Origin: Actinomycetes bacterium
GTDB lineage: Bacteria; Actinomycetota; Acidimicrobiia; Acidimicrobiales; Palsa-688
DNA: 18,714 bases
Assembly: GCA_021808425.1 (NCBI GenBank)
Contig: JAKBBS010000049.1
Coordinates: forward strand, 1-18,714
Reading direction: 5' to 3'
In this document: positions 1-6,934 of the stretch, piece after piece
How positions within the stretch are numbered: position 1 is the stretch's first letter
Layout: the number at the start of each line of letters is the position of its first letter
Notes under the pieces: model-generated
Seen by the model: only the letters and a program-made list of their open reading frames with translations
The model's database searches: none
What the model was told of the DNA's origin: nothing
Position numbers and translations under genes: made by a program

Positions 1-115
1 CGAGATCGACGGCGGGGTCGTAGCGGTGGACCTGGTAGACGTCGATCCAGTCGGTGCCCAATCGGCGCAGCGAGGCCTCGACCTCGGCGATGATTCAGCG
101 GCGGCTGTTCCCGCA
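1..115 (-). pseudogene. Aldo/keto reductase fragment, interrupted by a stop codon, running off the window
   Basis: The minus strand reads GNSRR, a TGA stop (positions 95-97), then [15 protein letters not shown] and [16 protein letters not shown] to the window edge. This is the strongly conserved aldo/keto reductase segment in which GNSRRW is followed by a helix and the DxYQxHR(x)D strand of the NAD(P)H-dependent barrel. The stop sits exactly where family members have tryptophan, so it looks like a TGG to TGA change. Further upstream, another frame (about positions 114-190) reads GTKDHGESM, possibly the preceding ATK strand, which would mean a frameshift as well. The rest of the gene lies outside the window. 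The family assignment is recognition of motifs; the claim that it is dead rests on the stop codon and the apparent frame change. Confidence 0.6.
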
Positions 116-436
116 TGGACTCGCCGTGGTCCTTGGTGCCCCACTCGCCGAAGATCAGCGCCGCTTGCGCTTGGTCCCACGCACCCCTACAACGCTGGCC
201 AGTTGTAGGGATCGGGGTAGGGATGGCCTCCCCGGAAACAGAACAGCCCTCCCGGTTGGGAGCTCCGAACTGTTGTTTCTTTGGTGGCGGGGGTTCACGA
301 CCGTCGGGCGACTCGGGGCCTCGAATCCGACGAATCTACTGGCAGACGGACCGTACATATGCAGCGCCCGAGCAGCCGCCTGTTCATCGGAACCGATCTA
401 GGTTGTTATCTTCGCGTATCGCTTTGCCGACACCAC
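116..436. other. Non-coding gap between the AKR remnant and the AbiE operon
   Basis: About 320 bases with no convincing gene. Short open frames on both strands have no recognisable motif and are arginine/proline rich, as expected of shadow frames in GC-rich DNA. The left part may be degraded sequence of the aldo/keto reductase gene. The right part (about 370-436) is more AT-rich and leads into the promoter of the toxin-antitoxin operon. Confidence 0.5.
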
Positions 437-445
437 TGGTACGAT
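437..445 (+). promoter_or_regulatory. Candidate extended -10 promoter element of the AbiE operon
   Basis: The sequence TGGTACGAT carries a TACGAT hexamer with the upstream TG of an extended -10 element. It ends 7 bases before the ATG at 453, which would make that ATG the first transcribed codon, a leaderless mRNA of the kind common in actinobacteria. No good -35 hexamer is visible at the usual distance. The element overlaps the alternative ATG at 444, which argues against that start. This is inference from motif and spacing only. Confidence 0.35.
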
Positions 446-452
446 GTCGACC

Positions 453-1130
453 ATGAGCACGACGAGCGTGGCACCAGAGGTCCGCAAGCGGGTCCTCGGT
501 TCGCGGGACCGTTTCTGGCGTCCCGAGGACTTCGACGGCTCCCTTGATGCGGTCGCCCAAGCCCTGTCGCGGCTGGCCCGTTCCGGGGAGGTGCGCCGTG
601 TCCGGCGTGGCCTCTACTGGCGCGGCGCGCCGACCCGGCTCGGCATGGCTCCCCCGCCACCGGGTCGCCTCGCCAGCGCGGTCGCGGGCGGGACGGGCTC
701 CGGACCGGCAGGATGGAGCGCCGCCCTGGCGCTCGGCCTGTCCACCCAGGTGGCCCGCCGGGAGGCGATCGCGGTTCCGGGAAGATCACCTCGCAGTCCC
801 GGCTCTGTCCGCTACGTCAGCCGAGCGGCCAGCACCAAGCGTCGCGACGAGCGGCTGCGCCCGGCCGAGATCGCGCTGTTGGAAGTGCTGCGGGACTGGG
901 ACGGCCTCGTCGAGGTCCCCCCCGCCGACGCCGTCGCGCGGATCGCTCGGCTCGCCGACGACGGCACGGTCCGCCTCGACCGGGTCGCTCGGGCATCGGA
1001 GACCGAGCCGCCCCGGGTCCGCGAACGGCTGCGCCGCCTCCTCGACGCGCTCGGACGGCCGGACATGACCGTGCTCGTCCGCCCGGCGCGCAGCCGGTCC
1101 GTCCGCCGCGATCTGGCGCTCGCCGGCTGA
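453..1130 (+). CDS. AbiEi-type antitoxin (type IV toxin-antitoxin), DUF6088-like
   Basis: A protein of about 225 residues with the layout of AbiEi antitoxins: an N-terminal winged-helix segment (roughly residues 5-60, ending GEVRRVRRGLYWRG, the typical wing), then a C-terminal domain with the SAALALGLSTQV segment. In known AbiE systems the antitoxin represses its own promoter and blocks the toxin without direct binding (type IV). It lies directly upstream of the nucleotidyltransferase toxin, with only 4 bases between its stop and the toxin GTG start, so the two are one operon. I chose the ATG at 453 because the candidate -10 element overlaps the other possible ATG at 444. Neither start has a clear ribosome binding site. 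The family assignment is strong because of the partner gene. Confidence 0.82.
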   Translation: MSTTSVAPEVRKRVLGSRDRFWRPEDFDGSLDAVAQALSRLARSGEVRRVRRGLYWRGAPTRLGMAPPPPGRLASAVAGGTGSGPAGWSAALALGLSTQVARREAIAVPGRSPRSPGSVRYVSRAASTKRRDERLRPAEIALLEVLRDWDGLVEVPPADAVARIARLADDGTVRLDRVARASETEPPRVRERLRRLLDALGRPDMTVLVRPARSRSVRRDLALAG

Positions 1131-1134
1131 GCCG

Positions 1135-2097
1135 GTGGCCCGCTTCGCTGACCTGGGCGAGCTCGCCCCGACGCTCGACGCCGCCGCCGAGCGGCTCGGG
1201 ATCAGCCCCACCGCGGTCGAGAAGGACTACTGGGTGAGCGAGGTCCTCCGTGTGCTCGGCCGCGACTTCGGCGGCGACTTCATCTTCAAAGGCGGCACCA
1301 GCCTTTCCAAGGGCTACCGGCTGGTGGAGCGCTTCTCCGAAGACATCGACGTCCTCGTCCTCCCGGGAGAGCGGGGCCGCGGCGCGACCGACAGGCTCAT
1401 GAAGGCCATGGCCGACGCCGCGGCCGCAGGTGTCGGCGGCTCGGCGACTGGGGTCGGAGGGAGCGAGACCGGCCGGCACCGCTCCTACGAGATCGCCTAC
1501 CCCGCCACCCGAGCGCCGACCGCGCTCATCCGCACCAGCGTGCTCCTCGAGATGGGCGTCCGAGGCGGGCCCCATCCCCACGCGCTCGTACCGATCAGCT
1601 CCCTCCTCGGCGACGTGCTCGAAGCCGCCGGTACGGACCTCGGCGAGTTCGACGACCTCAAGGCGTTCGAGGTCGCCGTCCTCCACCCGGGACGCACCCT
1701 CCTCGAGAAGCTCGTCCTCATCCACGCCCTGGCCCAGCAACTCGCCGCCAGCGCCGATGCGTCGATCGACCGGCGCAGCGGCCGGCACTTCTACGACGTC
1801 TACCAGCTCCTGGGCGACCGACAGGTGCTCGACCTGCTCGCGGATCGAGACCAGACCGAACAGGTGATGCGCAGCGTCGAGGAGATCAACCGGGCCTTCT
1901 TCGGCGGCGACGGCATCGAGGTTCGCCCGGCGGGCGGCTTTGCCAGCTGCCCGGCATTCGATGCAACGAGCGGTATCTCGATCCGGCTCCGAGCCGCCTA
2001 CGCGTCCACCATGCCCGAGCTGTACTTCGGCGCCGGTCCACTTCCTACCTGGGAAGAGATCTGCGGTCGCGTGGCAGAGCAGCGCACGCTGCTATGA
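1135..2097 (+). CDS. AbiEii/AbiGii-family nucleotidyltransferase toxin
   Basis: A 320-residue protein of the AbiEii family, nucleotidyltransferase-fold toxins whose known members modify tRNA or other cellular targets to halt growth, for instance after phage infection. Family landmarks are EKDYWV (residues 29-34), GGTSLSKGYRL (53-63, the GS-type nucleotide-binding motif) and SEDIDVLV (68-75), whose two aspartates D70 and D72 would bind metal. Later come LLEKLVLIHAL and GRHFYDVYQLL, also typical of the family. Length is normal and the catalytic motifs look intact, so the toxin is probably functional. The start is GTG, 4 bases after the antitoxin stop, with translation probably coupled. The gene is very GC-rich (48 of 60 bases at 1141-1200). 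Confidence 0.88.
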   Translation: MARFADLGELAPTLDAAAERLGISPTAVEKDYWVSEVLRVLGRDFGGDFIFKGGTSLSKGYRLVERFSEDIDVLVLPGERGRGATDRLMKAMADAAAAGVGGSATGVGGSETGRHRSYEIAYPATRAPTALIRTSVLLEMGVRGGPHPHALVPISSLLGDVLEAAGTDLGEFDDLKAFEVAVLHPGRTLLEKLVLIHALAQQLAASADASIDRRSGRHFYDVYQLLGDRQVLDLLADRDQTEQVMRSVEEINRAFFGGDGIEVRPAGGFASCPAFDATSGISIRLRAAYASTMPELYFGAGPLPTWEEICGRVAEQRTLL

Positions 2098-2159
2098 GCA
2101 GGCCTCGCCCGGTGGCGTGAGCAGAACCCCCGCCGCCCCAGACCAGATGAACCCTGGGG

Positions 2160-2221
2160 AACGAACTTCGTTGTCGGCGTCACGGACCGAGCGGCACGAA
2201 GAGTGACCTTCTGAAAGTCAC
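2160..2221. repeat. Two small palindromes between abiEii and the convergent regulator gene
   Basis: AACGAACTTCGTT (2160-2172) is a perfect palindrome around a central C. GTGACCTTCTGAAAGTCAC (2203-2221) is an imperfect 19-base palindrome with GTGAC/GTCAC arms. They lie in the 167-base gap between the end of the toxin gene and the end of the convergent ArsR-type gene, so weak transcription stops are the simplest reading. No T-run follows either one. Confidence 0.3.
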
Positions 2222-2264
2222 CGTCCCGATTTGTCCTGCGTGAAATGCTGGGCATGTCCGCCTT

Positions 2265-2993
2265 TCAGTCGCTGACGTGGACGCCGAGTCGTTCGGTCAG
2301 TCCAGCGCGGCCATCGTCGGTGATGCGCACGACTCGCCGTTCAGCGCGCACGACCCAGCCGAGGTCGACGAAGCGCTGGAGGAGGGCGGCGCCGAGCCAT
2401 CCGCCGAGGTGGGGCTGCTGTTCGCTCCAGTCGATGCAGTAGCGGACGAGCGGCCGGCGCTTGGGGGCTTCGACGCTGACCCCCAAGTCCACAAGGGTCC
2501 TTCGGCCTCGGTCGGTGAGCACGAAACGCTTGGCTCGGCCTGCGCCGAGCACCGGATCGCTGCTGGTCGCATCGGCCGTCTCGACCCGGAGCGCTTGGTT
2601 CTCGACCAGTGCGTCCAAGACCGCGACGCCGAGACGCCCGGCCAGGTGGTCGTAGCACGTGCGAGCCCGGCGGATCGCCTCGGCGTGGGTGCCCTGCGAC
2701 AGGGAGCGAACCGGGCGGGCCGGGGCGAGACGGGCCAAGGCCTCGACAGCCTCCGCCACCCCCGGAGAGGCCAGCCTGAAGTAGCGGTGTCGTCCGGAGA
2801 TCTCGACAGTGATCAACCCGCCGTCGACCAGACGGGCCAGGTGACCCGACACCGTCGATGGAGCCACGCCGGCCTCCGCCGCCAGGGTGCTCGCCGCCAG
2901 GCCCCGGCCGTCGGCGAGGGCCATGAGCACACTGGCCCGGGCCGGCTCTCCCATCAACGCTGCGACCGCAGCCACGTCGGCATCACCGTCCAC
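2265..2993 (-). CDS. ArsR-family winged-helix transcriptional regulator
   Basis: A 242-residue protein. The N-terminal ArsR-type winged helix (about residues 5-80) includes ALMGEPARASVLMAL, the recognition helix VAPSTVSGHLARLVDGGLI and the wing VEISGRHRYFRLAS. The C-terminal half (about 100-240) matches the longer ArsR-like regulators that have an extra helical domain. I see no cysteine metal-binding motif in the recognition region, so a drug or other small molecule is a likelier signal than a heavy metal. The start is GTG; an in-frame stop just upstream (3003-3005) rules out an earlier one. It is divergent from the efflux transporter gene, with a palindromic candidate operator between them, so it most likely represses that gene and perhaps itself. 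Confidence 0.85.
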   Translation of the reverse strand: MDGDADVAAVAALMGEPARASVLMALADGRGLAASTLAAEAGVAPSTVSGHLARLVDGGLITVEISGRHRYFRLASPGVAEAVEALARLAPARPVRSLSQGTHAEAIRRARTCYDHLAGRLGVAVLDALVENQALRVETADATSSDPVLGAGRAKRFVLTDRGRRTLVDLGVSVEAPKRRPLVRYCIDWSEQQPHLGGWLGAALLQRFVDLGWVVRAERRVVRITDDGRAGLTERLGVHVSD

Positions 2994-2995
2994 CC

Positions 2996-3013
2996 CATCA
3001 GATTACGTTGATG
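2996..3013. promoter_or_regulatory. Candidate operator for the ArsR-type regulator
   Basis: CATCA and TGATG form a perfect 5-base inverted repeat separated by 8 bases, in the 64-base gap between the divergent regulator and transporter genes. The spacing is close to that of known ArsR-type operators. It begins 3 bases upstream of the regulator's start codon, where binding would block both directions. No consensus promoter is obvious nearby. Confidence 0.45.
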
Positions 3014-3057
3014 ATGCTTCGGGGAAGCCCGAAGCAACGGCGGGCAAAGCTGTCAAG

Positions 3058-4437
3058 GTGTCCCGCCAGAGCGACGCCCCAACCAGCGATCCCAGTTACG
3101 CAGCCCCACCTCGCCCCTGGACGCTGGTGGCCGTCTGTGCCGCCTATTTCATGGTCATCTTGGACACCACGGTGGTCAACGTCGCCCTTCCGACCCTGTC
3201 CCGGGGACTGCACACCTCCACGACCGGCCTCGAATGGGTAGTCGACGCCTACAGCCTGGTCTTTGCCGCCGTGCTCCTCCCGGCCGGCGCGCTCGGGGAC
3301 CGTCGCGGCGCCAAGGGCGTATTTCAGGTGGGCGTGGCGCTCTTCGCGCTCTCTTCACTGGCCTGTGGGCTGGCCCCTTCGACCGGAATGCTCATCGGCG
3401 CCCGCGCTGTCCAAGGCCTCGGCGCCGCCCTGGCCGTCCCCGCCTCCCTCGCGCTGCTCCAGGCCGCCTATTCCGACCAGGCCGCCCGGCGCCGCGCGTT
3501 CGGCATCTGGGGTGGCGTAGCCGGTATCGCGGCGGGGGCGGGCCCGGTGCTGGGCGGTGCGCTCGTAACCGGGCTCGGCTGGCGGTCGGTGTTCTTCGTG
3601 AACATCCCGATCGGTGCCGCTGGGCTCGTCGTTGGCGCCCGTCACCTTCCCTCAACCCCGAGTCGTCCCCGGGGCGGCGATCCTTCCGGCGGGCTCACCA
3701 GCGTCACGGCTTTGGGCGTGCTTACCATTGCACTCATCGAAGCCGGCTCCCTCGGCTGGGGGGCACCGATCGTGGTCGCCGGTCTTGCTTCATTCGTCGC
3801 GGCAGGGGCGGCGTTCCTTGTGATCGAATCTCGGGCGGCCTCGCCGCTTCTCCCGCTTGGCTTGTTTGCCTCGGCCACCTTCTCCGCGGCGACGACCGTC
3901 GGGCTGCTCATCAACCTCGGCTTCTACGGCGAGCTGTTCGTCATGTCCCTCTATCTCCAACAGCTCCGCCACCTCGGCGCCCTACTGGCCGGCGTGGCCC
4001 TCTTGCCACAGATGGCCATGGCCGTCATCGGCTCCACGGCGTCGGGTCGAGCCACGGCACGGCTCGGTCCCCGCCGCCCCATGCTCGTCGGGCTCAGCGC
4101 CGGCACCGCCGGCCTGGCCGCCCTGGCCGTCACTACCGGCGCGCACCTCCCGTACTGGATGCTGGTCGCGCCGCTCGTCGCCGCCGGGTTCGGCATGTCG
4201 TTCACCATGCCCGCCGCCACCGCAGCGGTCATGGAAGCCGCGCCCGACGACCGCAGCGGTCTCGCCTCGGGCACCCTCAACGCCGCCCGCCAGATGGGCG
4301 GTGTCGTCGGTGTCGCTCTCCTTGGCACCCTCGTCGCCCAACGGACCGATTTCACCGCCGGACTCCATGCCGGTCTCGCTATCGCTGCCGGCGCCTTCGG
4401 TCTCGCCGCGCTCCTCACCTTCGTCGCCGTGGAGTAA
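3058..4437 (+). CDS. DHA2-family MFS multidrug efflux transporter (EmrB/QacA type)
   Basis: A 459-residue, mostly hydrophobic inner-membrane protein of the proton-coupled drug:H+ antiporter-2 family. Landmarks: LDTTVVNVALPTL in the first membrane helix (residues 35-47, the DHA2 motif D1), GALGDRRGAKGVFQVG (78-92, MFS motif A in the loop after helix 2), and AGAGPVLGGAL (about 159-169, antiporter motif C). Many further membrane segments are consistent with a 12-14 helix protein. The open frame extends upstream into the divergent regulator, so I chose the GTG at 3058; the region before it reads like noncoding control sequence. Divergent from the ArsR-type gene, its probable regulator. The substrate cannot be told from sequence. 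Confidence 0.9.
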   Translation: MSRQSDAPTSDPSYAAPPRPWTLVAVCAAYFMVILDTTVVNVALPTLSRGLHTSTTGLEWVVDAYSLVFAAVLLPAGALGDRRGAKGVFQVGVALFALSSLACGLAPSTGMLIGARAVQGLGAALAVPASLALLQAAYSDQAARRRAFGIWGGVAGIAAGAGPVLGGALVTGLGWRSVFFVNIPIGAAGLVVGARHLPSTPSRPRGGDPSGGLTSVTALGVLTIALIEAGSLGWGAPIVVAGLASFVAAGAAFLVIESRAASPLLPLGLFASATFSAATTVGLLINLGFYGELFVMSLYLQQLRHLGALLAGVALLPQMAMAVIGSTASGRATARLGPRRPMLVGLSAGTAGLAALAVTTGAHLPYWMLVAPLVAAGFGMSFTMPAATAAVMEAAPDDRSGLASGTLNAARQMGGVVGVALLGTLVAQRTDFTAGLHAGLAIAAGAFGLAALLTFVAVE

Positions 4438-4438
4438 C

Positions 4439-4456
4439 GCCATCGCACCTGATGGC
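4439..4456 (+). terminator. Small hairpin just after the MFS gene
   Basis: GCCATC and GATGGC form a 6-base stem around a 6-base loop, one base after the transporter stop codon. It could end or attenuate the transcript, but it lacks a clear T-run. Confidence 0.3.
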
Positions 4457-4523
4457 TCGCCTTGCTTTCCCAGCCCAGCGGAGGTCTCATCGCCACCGGC
4501 AGGCGATCAGGAAGGAGACGACC

Positions 4524-4907
4524 GTGTGGCGAGTCGCGATCTACGCCCGGGAGGCGCCTGGGCGCGCCGGGCGGGCGAGGCTTGACCGGCAGGTGGCCAG
4601 CCTCGCGGCCCAGGTAGCCCGCCAGCCGGGGTGGTGCCACGTTGCCACCTACGCGGACCAGGGCGCGGGCGCTGTCCGGCCGGGCCTGTCCCGAATGCTG
4701 GCCGACGCGCCGAGCTACTTCGACCTGGTGGTGGCCGACAGCTACGGACGCCTGGCGACGAACCGCCGCGAGCTTCAGGCACTTCTGGCCCATCTGGGCG
4801 GCGCGGGGGTGCGGGTCGTGGTCCTTCGGCCCGCCGCGGCCAGACGGCTCGCCCGAATGTTGGCGAACTTGACGCTGGCAGATCTGGTTGGCGAAGCCGT
4901 CGGCTGA
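4524..4907 (+). CDS. Stand-alone resolvase-like N-terminal domain protein, catalytic serine absent
   Basis: A 127-residue protein starting at GTG with a good ribosome binding site (AAGGAG at 4512-4517). It opens with VWRVAIYAREAPGR, matching the first strand of serine recombinases (normally AIYARVS), followed by LDRQVASLAAQVA, like the conserved SLxRQ helix. The later DLVVADSYGRLATNRRELQALL matches the resolvase DVVVxxxxDRLxRxxxxL segment. The nucleophilic serine position is alanine (residues EAP in place of VST) and there is no DNA-binding domain, so it is probably not an active recombinase. Similar short 'recombinase family' proteins, as I recall, occur in actinobacterial mobile regions. 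It might be a remnant, or a domain reused for protein contacts. Confidence 0.7.
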   Translation: MWRVAIYAREAPGRAGRARLDRQVASLAAQVARQPGWCHVATYADQGAGAVRPGLSRMLADAPSYFDLVVADSYGRLATNRRELQALLAHLGGAGVRVVVLRPAAARRLARMLANLTLADLVGEAVG

Positions 4908-5088
4908 CCCTGACCTTCGACGCCCGCTACTACCTGTCGTCGTGCTCGGCCAGAAGCTGCTGCCCGCCAAGGTCACTATCGACGTCCCGCTCGCGCTCGC
5001 CCTTATAGAGCTCGGGTTTGCCATCCTCGCAGCCCCAGCGTCGATCCCAGGGCTTCTGTCCGCCGCCCGTCATATGCCAGTCAGATGA
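4903..5088 (+). pseudogene. Remnant resembling the C-terminus of a DUF2182-type membrane protein
   Basis: The frame ending at 5088 reads LPVVVLGQKLLPAK, then VPLALALIELGFAILAAP and SIPGL. This resembles the last two membrane helices of DUF2182 predicted metal-binding membrane proteins, with their EKLLP loop and a terminal VPGL. No matching N-terminal part is present; the segment begins inside the end of the resolvase-like gene. I read it as a decayed 3' fragment. It is short and the match is from memory, so confidence is modest. Confidence 0.4.
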
Positions 5089-5328
5089 GAGAACGACGAG
5101 CGCGTGACTGGTGAGCCGAAATCTGACGACAGGCTCGCAGGTCGGTTGTTCTCCTCCAGACCTGGACGAACATACACGGCATGGCGAACACCCGTTTGGC
5201 CGGCGCTGCCGGCTCGCGATCGTGAGGAGTGCCAAGGGGCCGTATCGGAGCAATCCGGTAACCCTTGATCGGAATGGCCAGCTCTAGCTGGTGACTCGAA
5301 ATGCAAACCACAGAAGGGAATCAGCACG
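5089..5328. promoter_or_regulatory. Upstream region of the DUF899 gene with a palindrome
   Basis: 240 bases with no gene. The palindrome CCAGCTCTAGCTGG (5278-5291, 6-base arms around CT) lies 37 bases before the ATG at 5329 and could be an operator. A GAAGGG ribosome binding site lies shortly before the start. A GCCGGC repeat pair near 5200 could form a small hairpin. I see no convincing -35/-10 pair. Confidence 0.35.
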
Positions 5329-6129
5329 ATGACCAGCCACAGGATCGGATCCCGTGAGGAGTGGCTTGCGGCAAGGGCTGAGCTGCTCGATCGCGAGAAG
5401 GAACACACGCGGGTCGGCGATACCCTCGCCCGACAGCGTCGGGAACTTCCGTGGGTGCCAGTCGAGAAGCAATACCGGCTCCAGACCGCAGATGGCCCAC
5501 GGACGCTCGCCGAGCTGTTTGACGGAAGCTCGCAATTGGTGGTCTACCACTTCATGTTCGGCCCTGATTACAAGGCCGGATGCCCGTCATGCTCGTCGAC
5601 CGCTGACAGTTTCGACGGTGTCCTACTCCACCTTAAGGCATGTGATGTGACGATGATCTGCGTTTCGCGCGCCCCAATCGACAATCTGCTCGACTACCGG
5701 CAGCGAATGGGCTGGAGCTTCAACTGGGCATCCAGCTATGGCAGCGAGTTCAACTTCGATTTCGGCCTCTCCGACGGCGAACCGATGATGAACGCCCCAG
5801 GCAATCCCTTGCTCGAGGCCAACGAACTCAGCCTTCTGAAGCTATTGAACGAGCAGCCGGCACTCTGCGACCACCTCCCTTTGGTCGCCATCCAGAACGC
5901 CAGCGCGAGCGGAACCAGCCTCGACCGATATTTCACCGAGGGATACGGCGTCAGTACGTTCGCCAACGTGGGCGATACCGTCTACCACTGTTACTCGAGC
6001 TACGCCCGCGGAACGGAGTGTTTGATGGGATACTACGCCATCCTTGATCTCGCGCCCAAGGGCCGCGACGAAGGTGAACAGCCGATGGGCTGGCTCCGCC
6101 GCCGCGACGAGTACGGCGCGAAGGCCTGA
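5329..6129 (+). CDS. DUF899 family thioredoxin-like protein
   Basis: A 266-residue cytoplasmic protein (no signal peptide) of the DUF899 family, a thioredoxin-fold group of unknown substrate often annotated as thioredoxin-like or AhpC/TSA-like. The family signatures are clear: an N-terminal helix with EEWLAARAELLDREKEHTR, then the RRELPWVPVEKQYR segment, LVVYHFMFGPDYKAGCPSCS (residues 70-89) with CPSC at 85-88 as a possible redox pair, RMGWSFNWASSYGSEFNFDF, and near the end GVSTFANVGDTVYHCYSSYARG. Full family length. Base composition is distinctly lower in GC than its neighbours (33 of 60 bases at 5701-5760), hinting at a separate origin. A redox or detoxification role is inference. Confidence 0.88.
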   Translation: MTSHRIGSREEWLAARAELLDREKEHTRVGDTLARQRRELPWVPVEKQYRLQTADGPRTLAELFDGSSQLVVYHFMFGPDYKAGCPSCSSTADSFDGVLLHLKACDVTMICVSRAPIDNLLDYRQRMGWSFNWASSYGSEFNFDFGLSDGEPMMNAPGNPLLEANELSLLKLLNEQPALCDHLPLVAIQNASASGTSLDRYFTEGYGVSTFANVGDTVYHCYSSYARGTECLMGYYAILDLAPKGRDEGEQPMGWLRRRDEYGAKA

Positions 6130-6180
6130 CCTTTCGAGACTAGGGCCCCCTATTTTGCTCAGACGGCGTGTACTGTCCTG

Positions 6181-6564
6181 ATGATGGATCTCGCTTTCGG
6201 TCAACGCTTCGCCGACGAGTGGGTCGCTGCCTGGAACTCCCACGACCTTGAACGCATCCTTGAGCACTACACCGACGACGTCGTCTTCGCCTCACCGAGA
6301 ATCGTGGCGCTGATGGGAGAGGAGAACGGCGAAGTGCGAGGCAAGGACGCCCTTCGCGCCTACTGGGGCAAAGGCCTCAAGCTCTTACCCGAACTGTGCT
6401 TCTGTGTCGAGGATGTCCTCGTCTCGGTGGACACGATTGTGATCAAATATCGCAACGAGCGGCGGCAAGCGGTCGCGGAAGTTTTGACCTTCCGAGATGG
6501 TCGCGTGTGTCGCGGCTTCGGTGCCTACGGTGCGGAACCAGAGACGACTCCGCCTCGGTCGTGA
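6181..6564 (+). CDS. SnoaL-like / NTF2-like protein
   Basis: A 127-residue single-domain protein with the NTF2-like fold: FADEWVAAWNSHDLERILEHYTDDVVFASPR (residues 9-39) is the typical opening helix pair and strand, followed by GEVRGKDALRAYWGKGL and a final strand series ending VLTFRDGRVCRGFGAYG. Such proteins may be small cyclases, isomerases, or ligand-binding proteins; the sequence does not say which. It lies 51 bases after the DUF899 gene on the same strand. TACTGT at 6171-6176 is a possible -10 that would put transcription start near the second ATG at 6184, so 6184 may be the true start and the gene may have its own promoter. Confidence 0.78.
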   Translation: MMDLAFGQRFADEWVAAWNSHDLERILEHYTDDVVFASPRIVALMGEENGEVRGKDALRAYWGKGLKLLPELCFCVEDVLVSVDTIVIKYRNERRQAVAEVLTFRDGRVCRGFGAYGAEPETTPPRS

Positions 6565-6889
6565 CCAGTAGTCGACTCCGCCACATGGCATCGACGCGAA
6601 GGAGCGCATCTGAGCCAGCCGGCGACAGCATCGGCGCCGATCGCGGCTACGCGGTGCGGCGAGCTCGACAGCCACGGCCGAGCCATTCAGGCGGCTCCGC
6701 CAGCGCACGGTAGCTGTCAGGACCAGAGCGATCAGTGAGCAAGCCAGACCGAGTACCGGCAACTGGTACGCCACAGGTCGCGAGAATCGAATCACGACCA
6801 GCACGCACATCCGGGCGGCGCGTCCGGCAAATTCGCCGGGACACGGAGCCTGCCCTATGCCGCCTCATGGGTTACTGCCCTGGTCCTAG
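6565..6889. other. Gap without a supported gene
   Basis: About 325 bases. A minus-strand frame starting at 6810 contains one hydrophobic stretch (VLGLACSLIALVLTATV, about 6695-6750) that could be a membrane segment. It then runs antisense through the NTF2-like gene and has no family motif, so I do not call a gene. It may be a fragment of a lost membrane protein. Confidence 0.4.
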
Positions 6890-6916
6890 CGGGACCCCTG
6901 CCGCCGAGGAGTCCCG
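6890..6916 (-). terminator. Hairpin terminator after the SDR-PEPM operon
   Basis: CGGGACCCCT and AGGAGTCCCG pair over 10 bases with one mismatch around a 7-base loop. The hairpin starts 18 bases past the stop codon of the minus-strand PEP-mutase-family gene, the right place for a transcription stop. No strong T-run follows on the minus strand. Confidence 0.5.
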
Positions 6917-6934
6917 AGATGCTCAGCCACAAAA

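Noticed and set aside
817..1788. 323-codon minus-strand open frame across the AbiE genes
   Set aside because: Antisense to a clear toxin-antitoxin pair, with no family motif; a high-GC shadow.
3234..4907. 557-codon plus-strand open frame overlapping the MFS gene
   Set aside because: Only its last 127 codons are real (the resolvase-like gene). The rest is an arginine/proline-rich shadow of the transporter.
6141..6155. TAGGGCCCCCTA followed by TTTT as a terminator
   Set aside because: Only a 5-base stem with a 2-base loop, too small for a stable hairpin.
6385..6810. Minus-strand open frame with one hydrophobic segment
   Set aside because: Most of it is antisense to the NTF2-like gene and no family is recognisable; noted only as a gap.
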